Origin: Culex pipiens pallens
Lineage: Eukaryota; Arthropoda; Insecta; Diptera; Culicidae
Direction: 5' to 3'
Assembly (NCBI RefSeq): GCF_016801865.2
Contig: NC_068938.1
Span: 73,743,975 to 73,807,974 of the forward strand
Length of the DNA stretch: 64,000 bases
Part shown: piece by piece, positions 11,546 through 23,010 of the stretch
Position numbering within the stretch: position 1 is the first letter of the stretch
Layout: the number at the start of each line of letters is the position of its first letter
Position numbers and translations under genes: made by a program
The notes under the pieces: model-generated
The model's database searches: none
Seen by the model: the letters and a program-made list of their open reading frames with translations, nothing else
Told to the model about the DNA's origin: nothing

Positions 11546-12104
11546 GGAGCGGCCGTGGCTGACTGGTCACGGTGTTCGCTTTGTAAGCGAATGGTCCTGG
11601 GTTCGATTCCCATCTGCTCCCAACGAGAAAGTAGAGGAAATATAAATCTTGAAACTCTGAACATGAACGAAAAATCAAAGTCGCTCGAGTCGGGGTTCGA
11701 ACCCCCGTCCTTTGGATTGGTGAGCAAAAATGCTATCCACTAGGCCATCGCGACTTGGTGAGCTATGATTGGAATTAGGAATACTGTTACTATCAACTAT
11801 ATACGCGCTGGGTCCTTGTCCATTTGACAAGGGTTCGGAAGTTCTAAATAACGTTTGAATCCGATTGGTCCAAACGTTCTTCAGGGCGGGGTTTGTCGAG
11901 AAAGCTGAAGTACCTCGCGCTCGGCTAGCCAGCGTAGAAATGGGTCACCGAAGCTCGGCAGAGCTAACACCTTCCAAATTCCTATGCGAGTTATTTGCAT
12001 GTATAGAATGTAGATCTAAAAAAAAATACATGGAAACAACTCAATTTGTAAGAAGCGACCGCGTGGTCCCGTTTGGTTGGTTGCACACACACACACACAC
12101 ACAC
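11546..12104 (+). mobile_element. 559-bp composite SINE with two opposed tRNA-like heads
   Basis: The head at 11546-11620 folds as a full tRNA: acceptor GGAGCGG/CTGCTCC, anticodon stem TTCGC/GCGAA, loop TTTGTAA (anticodon TGT, Thr). At 11756-11679, on the opposite strand, is a second tRNA-like unit with a perfect 7-bp acceptor stem AAGTCGC/GCGACTT and a B-box GGTTCGAACCC. The element ends in a (CA)n tail. Flanks 11524-11545 and 12105-12126 match at 21 of 22 bases, a target duplication as in LINE-driven retrotransposition. An inverted copy lies at 49586-50120. Confidence 0.85.
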
Positions 12105-12234
12105 AATGTTCCTTGACCAAAATCATCTTTTAATCAAATGGAGCTGGCTCACAATATAAAAATTGATTTAATATGATCAATCTTTTAACCCATAAATGAG
12201 ATTTGCCAAATTATGGTAAAGTGTCAATAATAAA

Positions 12235-12256
12235 CTATAATAATAATAATAATAAA
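12235..12256. repeat. (TAA)n microsatellite
   Basis: A run of about six TAA/AAT units in the spacer of the foldback element. Confidence 0.85.
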
Positions 12257-13009
12257 GCAGGTTTTGGGGTTTTTGCTGAATGGTACTATTTTGCTACCGC
12301 CCATGATAAAGGCCCTAGTCATGGCCTCGGAGGTTCTCTAAAACAGTAGCAGTTATTGATCAGGTAGCAGTTATTGATCAGCCCGCCTGTGTGCTTCTAG
12401 CAGATGCGGCGAATGAAGCTAATGTAGGTAATCTCGAAAACACAAAACTTTAAAATTCGATATCTCTGGAACAAAACATATTCATTTCTGTCGATAAGTG
12501 ATTCTTATGTAAAATTGGCCGGGGAACACGATGGTGAGGTCAAATAAAAAAAATAAGTTGGGGTGTTTTGAGATACGGCCGTTTAAAGTTTTCAATTGCG
12601 CAATATAGGTAGAAAAAATAAATTAATCTAAATTTTGATCACGGAAATGGATTCTACGTCCAATTTCCTTCAAAATTGTGTCTAAGACCGACCCTCTAGG
12701 ATTTGTGGTTCCTGAGCTATCGCCGTTTGAAACTAGGAGGTTTGGTCAAAAATCGCCAAAAAGTCGATTTTTTGGGGAGGTACAAAAATGGAGGGGGTGG
12801 TCCGATTTGGATGAAATTCGGGATTCTTACATGTTTTGATAGTATCAACAGCTCTGCCAAATTTGAGCAGGATCGGAGAGGGTAATTTTCAAATTTGCAC
12901 TTTTTCGTGCACAGTTGAGATGGAATGACCCGTAGGAGAATTTAATATTAACGTCATACTTTTATAAAAAAAAATCTCAAAATAACAATTTAGTTTATAT
13001 CAAGGTTAT

Positions 13010-13275
13010 CATTCGGGAAAATTGATTTTTTGGTGAAGTAACCATTCGGGCATATGTAAATTCGGGAAAACGACAGTTCGGTGAAATGGCCATTCAGGTA
13101 AATGACATTCGGGGATATGGAATTTTCGGGAAAATGATTTTCGGGGATGTGGAATTTTCGGGAAAATGATTTTCGGGGAAGTGGCACTTTCGGGGAAATG
13201 ATTTTCGGGGATGTGGAATTTTCGGGGAAATGATTTTCGGGGATATAGGATTCGGGAAAGTGGGATTCGGGGATA
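13010..13275 (-). repeat. TTCCCCGAA motif array, right arm
   Basis: The minus strand carries the same CATTTTCCCCGAA-type motifs as 9148-9415, in inverted position relative to it, consistent with paired sub-terminal arms of one element. The 98-bp palindrome has no counterpart here. Confidence 0.8.
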
Positions 13276-13544
13276 AGGGATAAAACCTTTTCCTACTGCA
13301 ATCCAAGTCGAGTTCTCATTCATATTGGCCAATCAGAATTATTTGATTTGAGCTAATGTAAATTCCAAAACTAATGTAAATTCTAAAACTAATGTAAATT
13401 TTCAAAACTAATGTAAATTTCCAATGAATCTTATGTAAATTTTCAATGAACCTAATGTAAATATACATCATTTATCATGATAGCTTTTGATACATGATAA
13501 ATAATGTAAAATTACAGGAATATTTTTTTCTGTGTAGGCACCCT

Positions 13545-14760
13545 AGTGTGCAATCGTAGTAATTTTAATGTTTCAACATTGCATAACTTGATTTCAACAT
13601 TGCATAATTTGATCTGATGTGCTAGAAGATTTCATTAAATTTATTAAATTCAGTAATAAGTTTAGGAGACATGTAAAAAACTCTCAATTTTGTCTCTCAA
13701 AAGAAATCCTTCCAAAGTTGCTTGAATGCCATTACTGGGTTTCATTTCAAACTATTCCAGATAATTTTTCACTTCTACGGTACGGTCTTTTACCTTTCGA
13801 TTTACCTTCGCCCCACATCGCCGCTGTAATTCGAAATGGTCGAGAAAATATTAATTTTAGACGTACACGGTCGTTAGAACCCACAACCCTGCGAAAAATG
13901 TAATCCTCGGAAAAAGCACTCTACTCCTTTCAGCAATCTGCACCCGTCGTCGTCGCTGCCGGGATTGACTTAACCTTTTCCCATTCATTCTTAATCTACC
14001 CACTAGCAGCAGCAGAAGCCTCCACCACTAAGCAGGGAGGAGGAAGCGATCAATTTCCACCCAACTTTTACCTAGCGAATCCTTCCGCTCCTTGCCATCA
14101 GCATCCTTTTGGACGGTTTGTGGTGGGCGGTTGGTGTGTAGAAAAAATGGCACAGAATTAAACCGTCATTTGTCTAACGATTACACGCTCATATTGCAAA
14201 AAAAAAACTGGCGCGTGTTTTCCCAACCCCAATCTCGAACTCCTTAGCTGTGGGCCTTATCGGAAGCGAAAAACTCCTCCCTGGAAAGGCGTGTATGTGT
14301 GTGTAAGTGTGCCCATAATATGGTGTTGGTATAATATACTAACAATTTTAGACAGCCTCGCAAGGAAGACTGCAAGTCAAGGAGTATATTCGAGGCCGAA
14401 AACGGGCCTGCCAGGTAAAAAAGTTTTTCCCGCGAGGACAGAGCACACTACCTCCGCCTTCTCCTGTACCCTGTCCTGTGGTCAGGAGTCGGAAGGACAT
14501 AAAATCGATTCCGTCACCGTGAAAAGCCTTTCCCATCATATCTGTAGACCCAGGTACCTACTATACTGAGTGAGGCGCCTCAGCTGTGTGAGAACCTGGG
14601 CTAGGCAATTTACCACCTCTGATAGGGATGATGACTACATCATGATAATATGTGTGGTGGTGGAGAAGGTTGCATTTAGTATTTTTATTAAAATATGTGT
14701 GAAAAGTGAGTCTATGGAATTAAATAGATTTATATTGAAAAAACAATACGCAATTTGACA
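13545..14760. other. Mostly low-repeat region without a supported gene
   Basis: 13545-13900 is AT-rich with a 94-codon open frame of no recognised family. 13900-14640 is GC-richer and has no copy elsewhere in the window. No splice-flanked frame with a known domain was found. Confidence 0.35.
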
Positions 14761-16745
14761 GAAGAAAGAAAGAACCGGAGAAGGTGGTTAAATATTCAAA
14801 AACATAACAATATAAAAACTAACATAATCCACTAATGTGGATGGAGCATCAATCGCTTCTTACCAAAACTGGGTCTGGAAAAAATCGAAATTAGCCTAGT
14901 GTTAAAGGAACTTTTTTTTAGGGGTACCCAAATTTGGCCCACTCTGGTTCCGATATTACGGGAAAATCACAGTTTTTTTTCATAAATTCATAAGGCTACT
15001 ACAAATTTTCTTTGAATTTTTTGTATCTCGGCCCTGGTCGAGGTTGAGGCAGGAAAAAAAACTATATTTCAAATTTCAAGCAAAAAGTATCACAATATGC
15101 TTTGCACTTTGTCGAACCCTCTAGAAAATCGACAAATTTCATAACTTTTGTGTATTTTGGTACGTAATTATTTAAAAAAAAAATGAAGAAATTTTCTGAT
15201 GGATTTGATGTCTTTGGAATCGTTGAAGGTATTGATAAGGACTCGTTCTTTAAAGTTCTTGAATGTTATGTTTACGATTTTTAAATGACCATTTTGACAA
15301 AAAAATAACTTCCCAAAAACATTATTATTTTAATTTTGGGCAAGTGACGTCAAAAAATTTGCCGCTGAATTATGAATTTTTGAAAGAATGTATTTTTGGT
15401 TTGTTATAGAAATCTTACTCAAAAGTAATTCAGTTATAACAAAGAAACGAATTTTCAACCGAAAAGTACTTAGACATTTTTTGATAGAATGCACCATTTT
15501 CTGGATATATATTTTTTTTGCCTTATTTATGTTTTAAATAGGATTATTTTTGATATTTTTTTAATTGTGTCAATCTCTGGCCATTCCTAAAAATCTTTTT
15601 TTTTCGAATAGTTGAGAAAATCTTCAAAAAATCTTGGTTTTGAACTTTAAAGATCGTACAATTTGTGGCTGAGATACTGCCTTTCAAATAATAAAAATCG
15701 ATAAAATTACCTAGAAACCGAAAGTGAATAAATGTTTTTTTCGGAGGGACCGTTTTTTTTACAAATGTTTAAAAATGAAAATCAATAAAAATAATGCATT
15801 TTTAAAATGATGGGGCAATTTAAAGGAGGTGGTGAAGAAGTTGACACAAGCTTTGAAAAATACTTGCAAAGGCCGCCAAATTAGCGCCAAAAATGTTGTC
15901 CATCCTTCTCTATGACTCAAAATTACGTGCCCTAAAACATACCGCAAATTTTTGAAAATTGAAAATACTTTTAAGAAAAACATTTTTGTGAAAAATGGAA
16001 TGATAAGTTTTTTGTTTGACCATTTTTTCTAAATAGTCCCCATCAATACATTTTTGTATGGACAACTGTCAAAATTGTTTGAAGACTTGTATTGATGAAC
16101 CAATGACACAAAATGGCTTGTTTGATAATAGGAAGGCCCCCACAAGGTTTGAGCAGAATAAAAAATATAATCCATTTCTCGAATCCGGAAAAAATGCTCT
16201 ACTGGCAAAATTGTGCAAAATTTCAATAAATTCGATTTAAAATACATCCTAAAGTTTCACGAATTTTCCGTTTGGGTGCTCTGTTAAACTCATTAAAATA
16301 AGTTGCTGTCTTGTTATTTTATAATTGTCAAACTTACGGACCCAATCCTGCCCGCCTGATTGTGAAAATAGTCCATCTTTGTTGTAAATTATTTTGAAGA
16401 CAGTAGTTTAGAGTGTGAATAAAAATGCATAATTCCCGTAGTTTTGAAGAAACTGAAATATCTATAAAAAAAATGGTGCAAAACCTGTGCTTGATGTGCA
16501 CCGTTAAAGCCTTTTTTACCATAGAACCTCTGCAACAAACTAGAGAGTGAACATTAACAATCAGTTGATTCAAAAACTTAAAGGTCAAATTTTAAGATGA
16601 GCTCACGATTTTTTTTTTCAAAAAATTTGTGGAACAAGATTTTTGTGCCTAAGAAAAAGCCTGGAAAGAAAACAGGACAGTATGTCTTTCAGATAAAATA
16701 CAAAAAACTTTTATAAAACTGTTTTTTTTTATTGGGAAGGAATCT
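14761..16745. other. AT-rich DNA with decayed repeats
   Basis: Scattered phrases of the foldback family at 2050-3335 (for example the dilute match near 15478-15500 and ATGGCTTGTTTGATAATAGG near 16110). No gene is supported. Confidence 0.35.
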
Positions 16746-16773
16746 TCCATTTCCTAAGTTCATTTTTTGTGAA

Positions 16774-17726
16774 CATGAGCATGAGCATGAGCATGGTTGA
16801 CTGCCAATGAGCTGCTACTCCGTTATTGACAGATCAGCTAAAGTTAAACAATGAATCAAAAATGATCAGTGGGAGCCAACCATCCGTTCACTGTTTAACC
16901 TCTGAAGATCTCTACTTTATTAGTCAATACCGGCGCCCTCCCAAGAAGCCTGCAGTTAAACGAAAGGGAGGAATGTTAGTCCGATAGTTGAAGTTGCAGA
17001 CTCATCAAGCACACAGTTTTTCGCTATATAGGGGAAATTCTCATATGTTTGGCAGGTTAAGCACTCGCTCCTAACTCCATCCAATTTGCTGATTTTCACT
17101 ATTTAAACAACTAATTTTGCAAAAATTTGGGTAGAAACTTGCTTGCTCACTTCTTATTGAGCTATTTATCACTCGAGTTCAGTTGAAAACGCTTTTAATT
17201 CGCTTTAATTGAATGTCAAAGTTCTGACCTGCCAACATTAGAGGCACGCTGGAATTAGATGCTGTTCCCCTACTTGTTGATACCGCTTGAGACCGTTGAA
17301 TCCACAGCATCTCCTTCAAGCATCACGTGATTATTTTTTTGGGTTAGTAGGATAAGGTATTGGCTTTTCGATGCCTCCCGAGCTACGACGCTATGGGGAG
17401 GACTTTTATAACAGACCCGTTGGCGAGCCTACCGAGCAACGATGCTATGGGAAGATCTTTCTAGTTAGCACACACAGTTATTTTGCTCCACTATTAACTC
17501 AACGATCCAAATTGTCAGTGCGTCTTTCGTTCATTATATAGAAATGGCTTTTTCACCGCAAAAAAGAAAAATAAAACCTTATTCGAAAAATTTAAACACA
17601 ATCCACCCGACGCCGTGCCTTCCGATCAACGATGATATAGGAAGGGCTTTGAAAATCACAAAAGAAATCACTTTTCACTCCGAATATTTTTTACGACCAC
17701 GCGCTCCCTTTGTCAATTATGCACTC
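16774..17726 (-). mobile_element. Retroelement-like repeat, copy 1 (28-bp target duplication)
   Basis: A 953-bp element read on the minus strand. Its 3' end, at low coordinate, is a (CTCATG)3-type hexamer tail. Directly outside are matching flanks 16746-16773 and 17727-17755, identical but for one extra T. The body matches 48001-48645 in inverted orientation. Near its 5' end is one diverged relative of the 115-bp unit found in copy 2. No coding frame is seen. Variable-length duplication plus a short-repeat tail suggests target-primed reverse transcription. It carries a nested MITE. Confidence 0.8.
17031..17270. mobile_element. 240-bp TA-flanked MITE nested in copy 1
   Basis: Starts GGGGAA and ends TTCCCC, with a further inverted match TGTTTGGCAGGT / ACCTGCCAACAT. 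TA sits outside both ends (17029-17030, 17271-17272). The paralogue near 48388 has the unoccupied site with one TA, which proves the insertion and its boundaries. Confidence 0.9.
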
Positions 17727-17759
17727 TCCATTTCCTAAGTTCATTTTTTTGTGAAGATT

Positions 17760-19273
17760 TAGTTTAGACGCGAATATCCGAAGCTTCGATTATTCGAAAT
17801 TATGGGACTTCGTTTTGTTCTGTTTAAATATTTTATTGTGTCCTTTATTTATGATACAAATACGAAGTGTTCAAATTTAGCAGGTAAATACAAGAATGGT
17901 CCGTTTGTAGTTATTATAAACATTTCAATAAAAATATTGTAACAATTTATTGTGGTTTTCCTCGAATCTTTCCCGAGCATATTCAAATTTGAGTTCCCTT
18001 CCGGCAGTTTATAAAACTAGACCACCTCAACAAAACTCGAGTCTATCCTCGCTAGCAAAGACCCACCGACCAAGTTATGCCCGTGTCTATCCCTACCGGC
18101 CTCTGCCTCTCACTGGGTTGTGGAAAAACTTTTCCCCCGTTTTCCCCACCCCGAGATGCCGGCACCGAAGGACACACGTAAAACTAGCAAAAGCCTATAT
18201 AAATATCTCTAGCTCAACCCGTTTTCCTCCCCGACTCCCAAAACTCAGTGTAGTGTAGTACTCTACTACAAGAACGAGAGGAGTTGGGGTCTCAACGAAA
18301 ATATACCCAGGTGAAGGCTGCTGGCGGGCATTTGTGTGTTATATAGGGTAAGGTAAGTTTAACCAAAACGTTCCTCAATCCTGTGGAGCGCAAACCGCAC
18401 TCCAACCATTTTGAAAAGGATGAAATTGTTACGGAAGCACACATACACACACATACACGCTGACATGCAGAGCGGAGCTTCGAGTTTTGAGTTTCGTAAA
18501 ACCCCTTGAAAACGGGATGTCCTGTTTAAATAACAGTGTACCTTCTTCATTTTCCACCTCCTCCTCTTGCTTTTGGAGGGAGCAGCCGAGTCCCGAGACA
18601 AGGACACCGAAACATTTCAAGGATAATACCGTGCTCAAATAGGTAAATTAGATTGGCCTTCCACGGCGAGGCCTCGGTTGATTCGGCATTCTTACGGCAA
18701 GGGTCAGGTTCCGTTTCGGTTCTGGTTGGTGGGATTTACAGGAATATAGCTTCCTGATTTAACATGGTCCATCTCGGGTTGTTTTTGGTTTGTGATGACT
18801 TATTCGGAAATATTGTTGTGCAAGCAAAACGTTGTCAGCAGACGAAATTCTAGCTTACTTGTCCAAAAGTTGCTATCAAAATGTAGAAAAAACATAGTAC
18901 AAAGTACTTTTTCAACACAGATTTGTTTTTTTTATTCAATGATAACACTGTCCAAAAAAATATTACTCATTCCCCATCGGAGGGGAAGCATGAAAAATTT
19001 TGTATGAAAAGTAATTGATTTAGTTTAGTATTTAATTTTCATTGATAATATTAGACCTGTTCTATAACCTCCCATCGTTATATTTTGCCAATTTGTTGTT
19101 TGTTATATTTTTGTAGTAACTTTTTCATTATTTGCTTTTCAGATTTTTTACATAAAAAGAAATAATCAACTATTAAAATGAAACAAATTGCCATAAAACA
19201 TAGTTCAGCTTACAAAAAAAACTACATCTTCATTATGACAAAAAAGATGAAATTGACCGATTCTTAGCGAAGC
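17760..19273. other. Low-repeat region then AT-rich DNA
   Basis: 17950-18780 has balanced composition, several CT-rich stretches and a short (CA)n at about 18440-18455. 18780-19273 is AT-rich. No gene is recognised. Confidence 0.35.
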
Positions 19274-19275
19274 TA

Positions 19276-20513
19276 CACACTAAAAAAATATGAATATTAC
19301 ATGTAACGGAAATTCTATTCCAACAGAAAAATAAAGAATGTAATTGATTATATGATCTAAAATTATGTTTGTTTTGACGTAAAGTCACAATTCCGCCTCT
19401 CAACCCTCATACATCAAGCATCGTGTAAACATGAGTTTAATTAGACTTGATTTTACATCTTATTCGATGCACATAACTGGAGCGTGTTCTGTGATATAAT
19501 TTTACATCGAAACAAACCCAATTTTAAGTTCATTCAGGTACGTTCTCATGACAGTGCAAAAGATGTGACAGCCATCTTGAAATCGCAAAAAAACTGCAAA
19601 CAAGACTGCAAATGTTGTTTTGGCATTTTTCGAGTTTTTCGTCGGAAAATAACTGCATAAATCGTCCTAACGATTAACAACAGGGAGGATTGAGGTGAGT
19701 TAAATAAACCTTCAGGTGTAATTAGTGATGGAATTGAATAAGTGTAACTGAAAAGAGTAACTTTGTTTACATTTCTTTCTAGCTGTACGTGATGGATCTT
19801 CCGGAAACAAAACAAGCAAACGCCGGTCGCTGGTGCTACGAAACCAGTCTGGGGAATCTCCCTTCCCTCAGAGGCAAAATATTGACCAACAAATCTCGCC
19901 GTTCAAAGCGGAATGGCTAATTTGGGACAAGTCGGAACGAAGCAGCTTGAGCAGCCGGCCGGACAACGTCAACGTTTGTTTGGTTGCAGCCGCTGGGGAA
20001 CTTCGGTAAAATCAGCTGTAGTCGGTTACTGGAAGTCAAGTGATGTCAGCGAATGGTTCGTATTCAGCCGCGGATCCGGATTGAGGTGAAAAACATCCGC
20101 CCGGTGCTGGGTTTATTTCAAGAGCTGTGATGTGTGCAAAGTGAGTTTTTAGAATTAAAAGATTGTTTTGCGAAATCATCAGTGAAGGAGTGCTATTTTT
20201 GAGAGTGTTGCTTAATAATATGAAAATTATTTGATGTTTTAGCCAGTGAAAATAAATTAATTGAAACATGAAACACGATTTCTTTTTTTATTCCTAACCT
20301 AGAAATCACATTTTCGCCTGCAGCAATCCATTGAAATTACATCAATTTGAAAATTACATCAATGTATTTTCAGCTCGCGTAAAAGTCAGTGCAGATACAA
20401 TCTGCTAAAATAGATCATGTAATTTTCAAATCCGATGTAATTTTGGGTTACATTTGACGCTCCAGTTATGTGCATCAAAATGACAGAAAATTACACGAAG
20501 ATTTTTAAGTGTG
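19276..20513. mobile_element. 1.24-kb TA-flanked element with TTACAT sub-terminal repeats
   Basis: Ends CACACTAAAAAAAT and ATTTTTAAGTGTG are inverted, with TA immediately outside (19274-19275, 20514-20515). Inside, GATGCACATAACTGGAGCG on the left is repeated inverted on the right, and TTACAT-type repeats crowd both ends. The middle (19700-20260) is GC-richer. No transposase is seen. Tc1/mariner-type mobilisation is an inference from the TA. Confidence 0.75.
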
Positions 20514-20515
20514 TA

Positions 20516-21477
20516 CACCAAAATGTCACATTTTTCAATTTTCAATATGATTTTTAATATGAAAAAAATCATTTTTATCATGATGCAATAATTGCAATGT
20601 GCTTTAAATGCGTTTTCTTACCTTTAAAGCCAAGAACATTGACCAAAAGTGGTCTGCAAGCCATTGTACGGGAGAGGAGTTTTTTCGTAAATCTGCTCCT
20701 TTCGTTGTCCCGTCACGAAAAGAAATGGCTGGCAAAAACTCAAATTTCATCCAATTCTTTCAGTTCAAGGAGCAAAAGATTCGTTTTTTAATTTGTGATA
20801 ATGTATAGAAGAGCAAAAGTTTTAAAAAATCAAACTGGCAAAACTGTAGCGATTTTTGTAGTATGCCTTTTAAAAGTCCAGTTTTACGATGTTGTCCCGC
20901 CACGCTACATTTTTATTTCAAGGCAAGCACAGGTACTATATGGTTCATTCAGCATGATATTTCTTTGTAGGAAAATCAATTATCTTTCCAAATATGTAAT
21001 AACATTGGGGGGTTTCTTCTTTTATTTTGCCACTACAGCCAAAACGCTGAAAAAAACTTGGAATTTTTTTGAAAAGGAGCCGAAGAATCGGTCAATTAGT
21101 CAAAAACATGAACAAAGTTGACCCCAGTTTTTTCCCTTTAAAACATTGGAAAGTCACATGACAAAAGTAAAAAAAATATTGCGTGCTCCTTTCCAATAAG
21201 GCCATTACAAATATTTTTCAAAGTTTATGTCAACAACATCGCCCCATCCCTTCAAAATTGGTCCGAAAAAAAATCAGGGGGCATAAACAATATTTTTTAA
21301 AAAACTTTAAAAAAAAATTAATCAGCAAAGAAGTTTAATCAACTGAAAACAATCTAAAATGCATTTTTCTGCATTGATAGTCATCGTTAGCATTTTTGGG
21401 ATCGTTTAAAAATATTTTGATTTTTTAGTAAATTCCAATATACAGTACGGCAATTTTTTTTGCAAAAAAAATGTTTC
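20516..21477. other. AT-rich non-coding DNA
   Basis: Includes a 108-codon open frame (20795-21121) without a recognisable domain. Nothing else is supported. Confidence 0.35.
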
Positions 21478-21485
21478 GTGAGTAC

Positions 21486-23002
21486 TAGGGTGGGTACGTT
21501 TTTCAAAAAGTTCTCGGATCAAGTTTTAGTATGGTTCCCCTTGTAGGACATGCCTAAGGCTACCAACTGTACGGATTTTTTCCTTACCGTACGGATTTTC
21601 GACCCTCTCCGCGGATTTTAAACAGGTCGGAATTTTTGTACGGAATTTTTCGCATAGTACGGATTTGTACGGAATTTTAACAACTTTTTAAAAAATCCAT
21701 TGCTTTTTTGATTGGGTCAAAGCTTTTGCTAATTAGATATTTTTATTAAACTGTCAGTTTGGGGTTTTCCTCAGTTCTAACTTGATTGTCAATAATTGTT
21801 CTTTTCAAATTCCTTACTAAACATATTTATCAAATAAAAGATCAAAAGGCTTTCTAAAGCTTGTGAAAACCTTGTGATGTGCTTGTATTTATAGGACCTT
21901 TCCAATAAAAACTCTAGAAAAAACTTGATATTTCGTAAACTTTTAAACGTTTAACAAAAATATGTCTAATTCCCAAATTCCAAAATTATCTAAATAATTC
22001 CTTGACATTTTTTGTTATACCATGGTGTCATGTCGGTAAAGTATACGGATTTTTGCTCAGAAAGAGTTGGTAGCCTTAGGCATGCCCATAGAGACTTTCA
22101 TGCCAAATATCAGCTCATTTGGTTGTAAACTGACTGCGCGCATCAGGGTTAAAGTTTACATGGAAATTACTATGGGAAATTGGAACTTTTTGTTCAAACG
22201 CTCCTACAGGTCTGGGAAAATCACGCGCCAACTTCTGGTATAGTCAGGCCTATGGGGAATGGTCTGGAAAACACTTTTCCCGAAGAGAGCATATGGATTC
22301 GTTGTCCCAAGACCTGGCGCATCGGCAAACAATCCGATGTCTCCGGAATCAACGGTTTTCCCTCAAAAAGCATAAAATTTTCCTTAGCATGCTATGAAAG
22401 CTCGACGAACACCGCGACGCCATACGTCAGGCAGCTACCACGTGGGTGAGAAACGGCTGGAATATTTAATTGCAAACCTTCTTTTAACTAGAAAATGATC
22501 ATTTCGAGTAATCCTGATATTATTTAGTCGAATTCAGAATCTTTGCATAGCAAATTTGTATTTATTTTGAAAATATTTCAACCACGTGCCTGACGTATGG
22601 CGTCGCGGTGTTCGTCGAGCTTTCATAGCATGCTAAGGAAAATTTTATGCTTTTTGAGGGAAAACCGTTGATTCCGGAGACATCGGATTGTTTGCCGATG
22701 CGCCAGGTCTAGGGACAACGAATCCATATGCTCTCTTCGGGAAAAGTGTTATCCAGACCATTCCCCATAGGCCTGACCATACCAGAAGTTGGCGCGTGAT
22801 TTTCCCAGACCTGTAGGAGCGTTTGAACAAAAAGTTCCAATTTCCCATAGTAATTCCCATGTAAACTTTAACCCTGATGCGCGCAGCCAGTTTACAACCA
22901 ATTGAGCTGATATTTGGCATGAAAGTCTCTATGGGCATGCCCTACAAGGGGAACCATACTAAAACTTGATCCGAGAACTTTTTGAAAAACGTACCCACCC
23001 TA
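21486..23002. mobile_element. Foldback element with exact 8-bp duplication (hAT-like)
   Basis: The terminal repeats begin TAGGGTGGGTACGTTTTTC and continue as long inverted arms (21486-21554 with 22079-22470, against 22580-23002). Outside is an exact 8-bp duplication, GTGAGTAC, at 21478-21485 and 23003-23010. An 8-bp duplication and a TAGGG-type end fit the hAT superfamily (family knowledge). No transposase frame. The left arm is interrupted by another element. Confidence 0.85.
21555..22078. mobile_element. 524-bp MITE nested in the left arm (hAT-like)
   Basis: Perfect terminal inverted repeats TAAGGCTACCAACT. Flanks GACATGCC (21547-21554) and GGCATGCC (22079-22086) match at 7 of 8. The opposite arm near 22935 is uninterrupted (GGGCATGCCC region), so the insertion postdates the foldback structure. 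Internal GTACGGATTTT-type repeats are present near both ends. Confidence 0.85.
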
Positions 23003-23010
23003 GTGAGTAC

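Larger units (their letters stand above)
10426..12936. mobile_element. 2.5-kb foldback element with TA flanks
   Basis: Arms of about 560 bp (10426-10990 and 12350-12936) are inverted copies beginning GGGTCATTCCATCT, with TA just outside each end. Arm landmarks include CTCAAATTTGGCAGAGCTGT and AGCAGATGCGGCGAATGAAG. The 1.36-kb spacer carries the composite SINE. A decayed fragment of the arm recurs at 53520-53640. No coding frame is seen. Confidence 0.8.
8560..13533. mobile_element. Large composite non-coding element with layered repeats
   Basis: The ends are inverted: CACAGAAAAAATATGTAAAT on the left, ATATTTTTTTCTGTG on the right, with TA outside the right end. Just inside both ends are clusters of AATGTAAAT (8630-8710 and 13353-13465), then inverted clusters of TTCCCCGAA. 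The middle holds other elements (9578-9848 and 10426-12936). No transposase frame is seen. It could be one large non-autonomous element or several stacked insertions. Confidence 0.45.
8078..13540. mobile_element. Small TA-flanked MITE split by a large insertion
   Basis: The left end TA-GGGTGCC (about 8076) and right end GGCACCC-TA (ending near 13542) are inverted, with TA outside both. The MITE's own sequence appears to be only about 8078-8559 plus the last few bases at 13534-13540; everything between looks inserted. Confidence 0.5.

Noticed and set aside
11546..11620. Functional tRNA-Thr gene
   Set aside because: The cloverleaf is good, but it heads a 559-bp element with target duplications and has an inverted paralogue, so it is a SINE head. 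The same reasoning applies to the tRNA-like units at 6.2, 27.1, 29.8, 42.4 and 52.0 kb.
22180..22938. Open frames in the 21.5-23.0 kb foldback arms
   Set aside because: Both arms give related but unmatched frames on opposite strands; no transposase motif is present.
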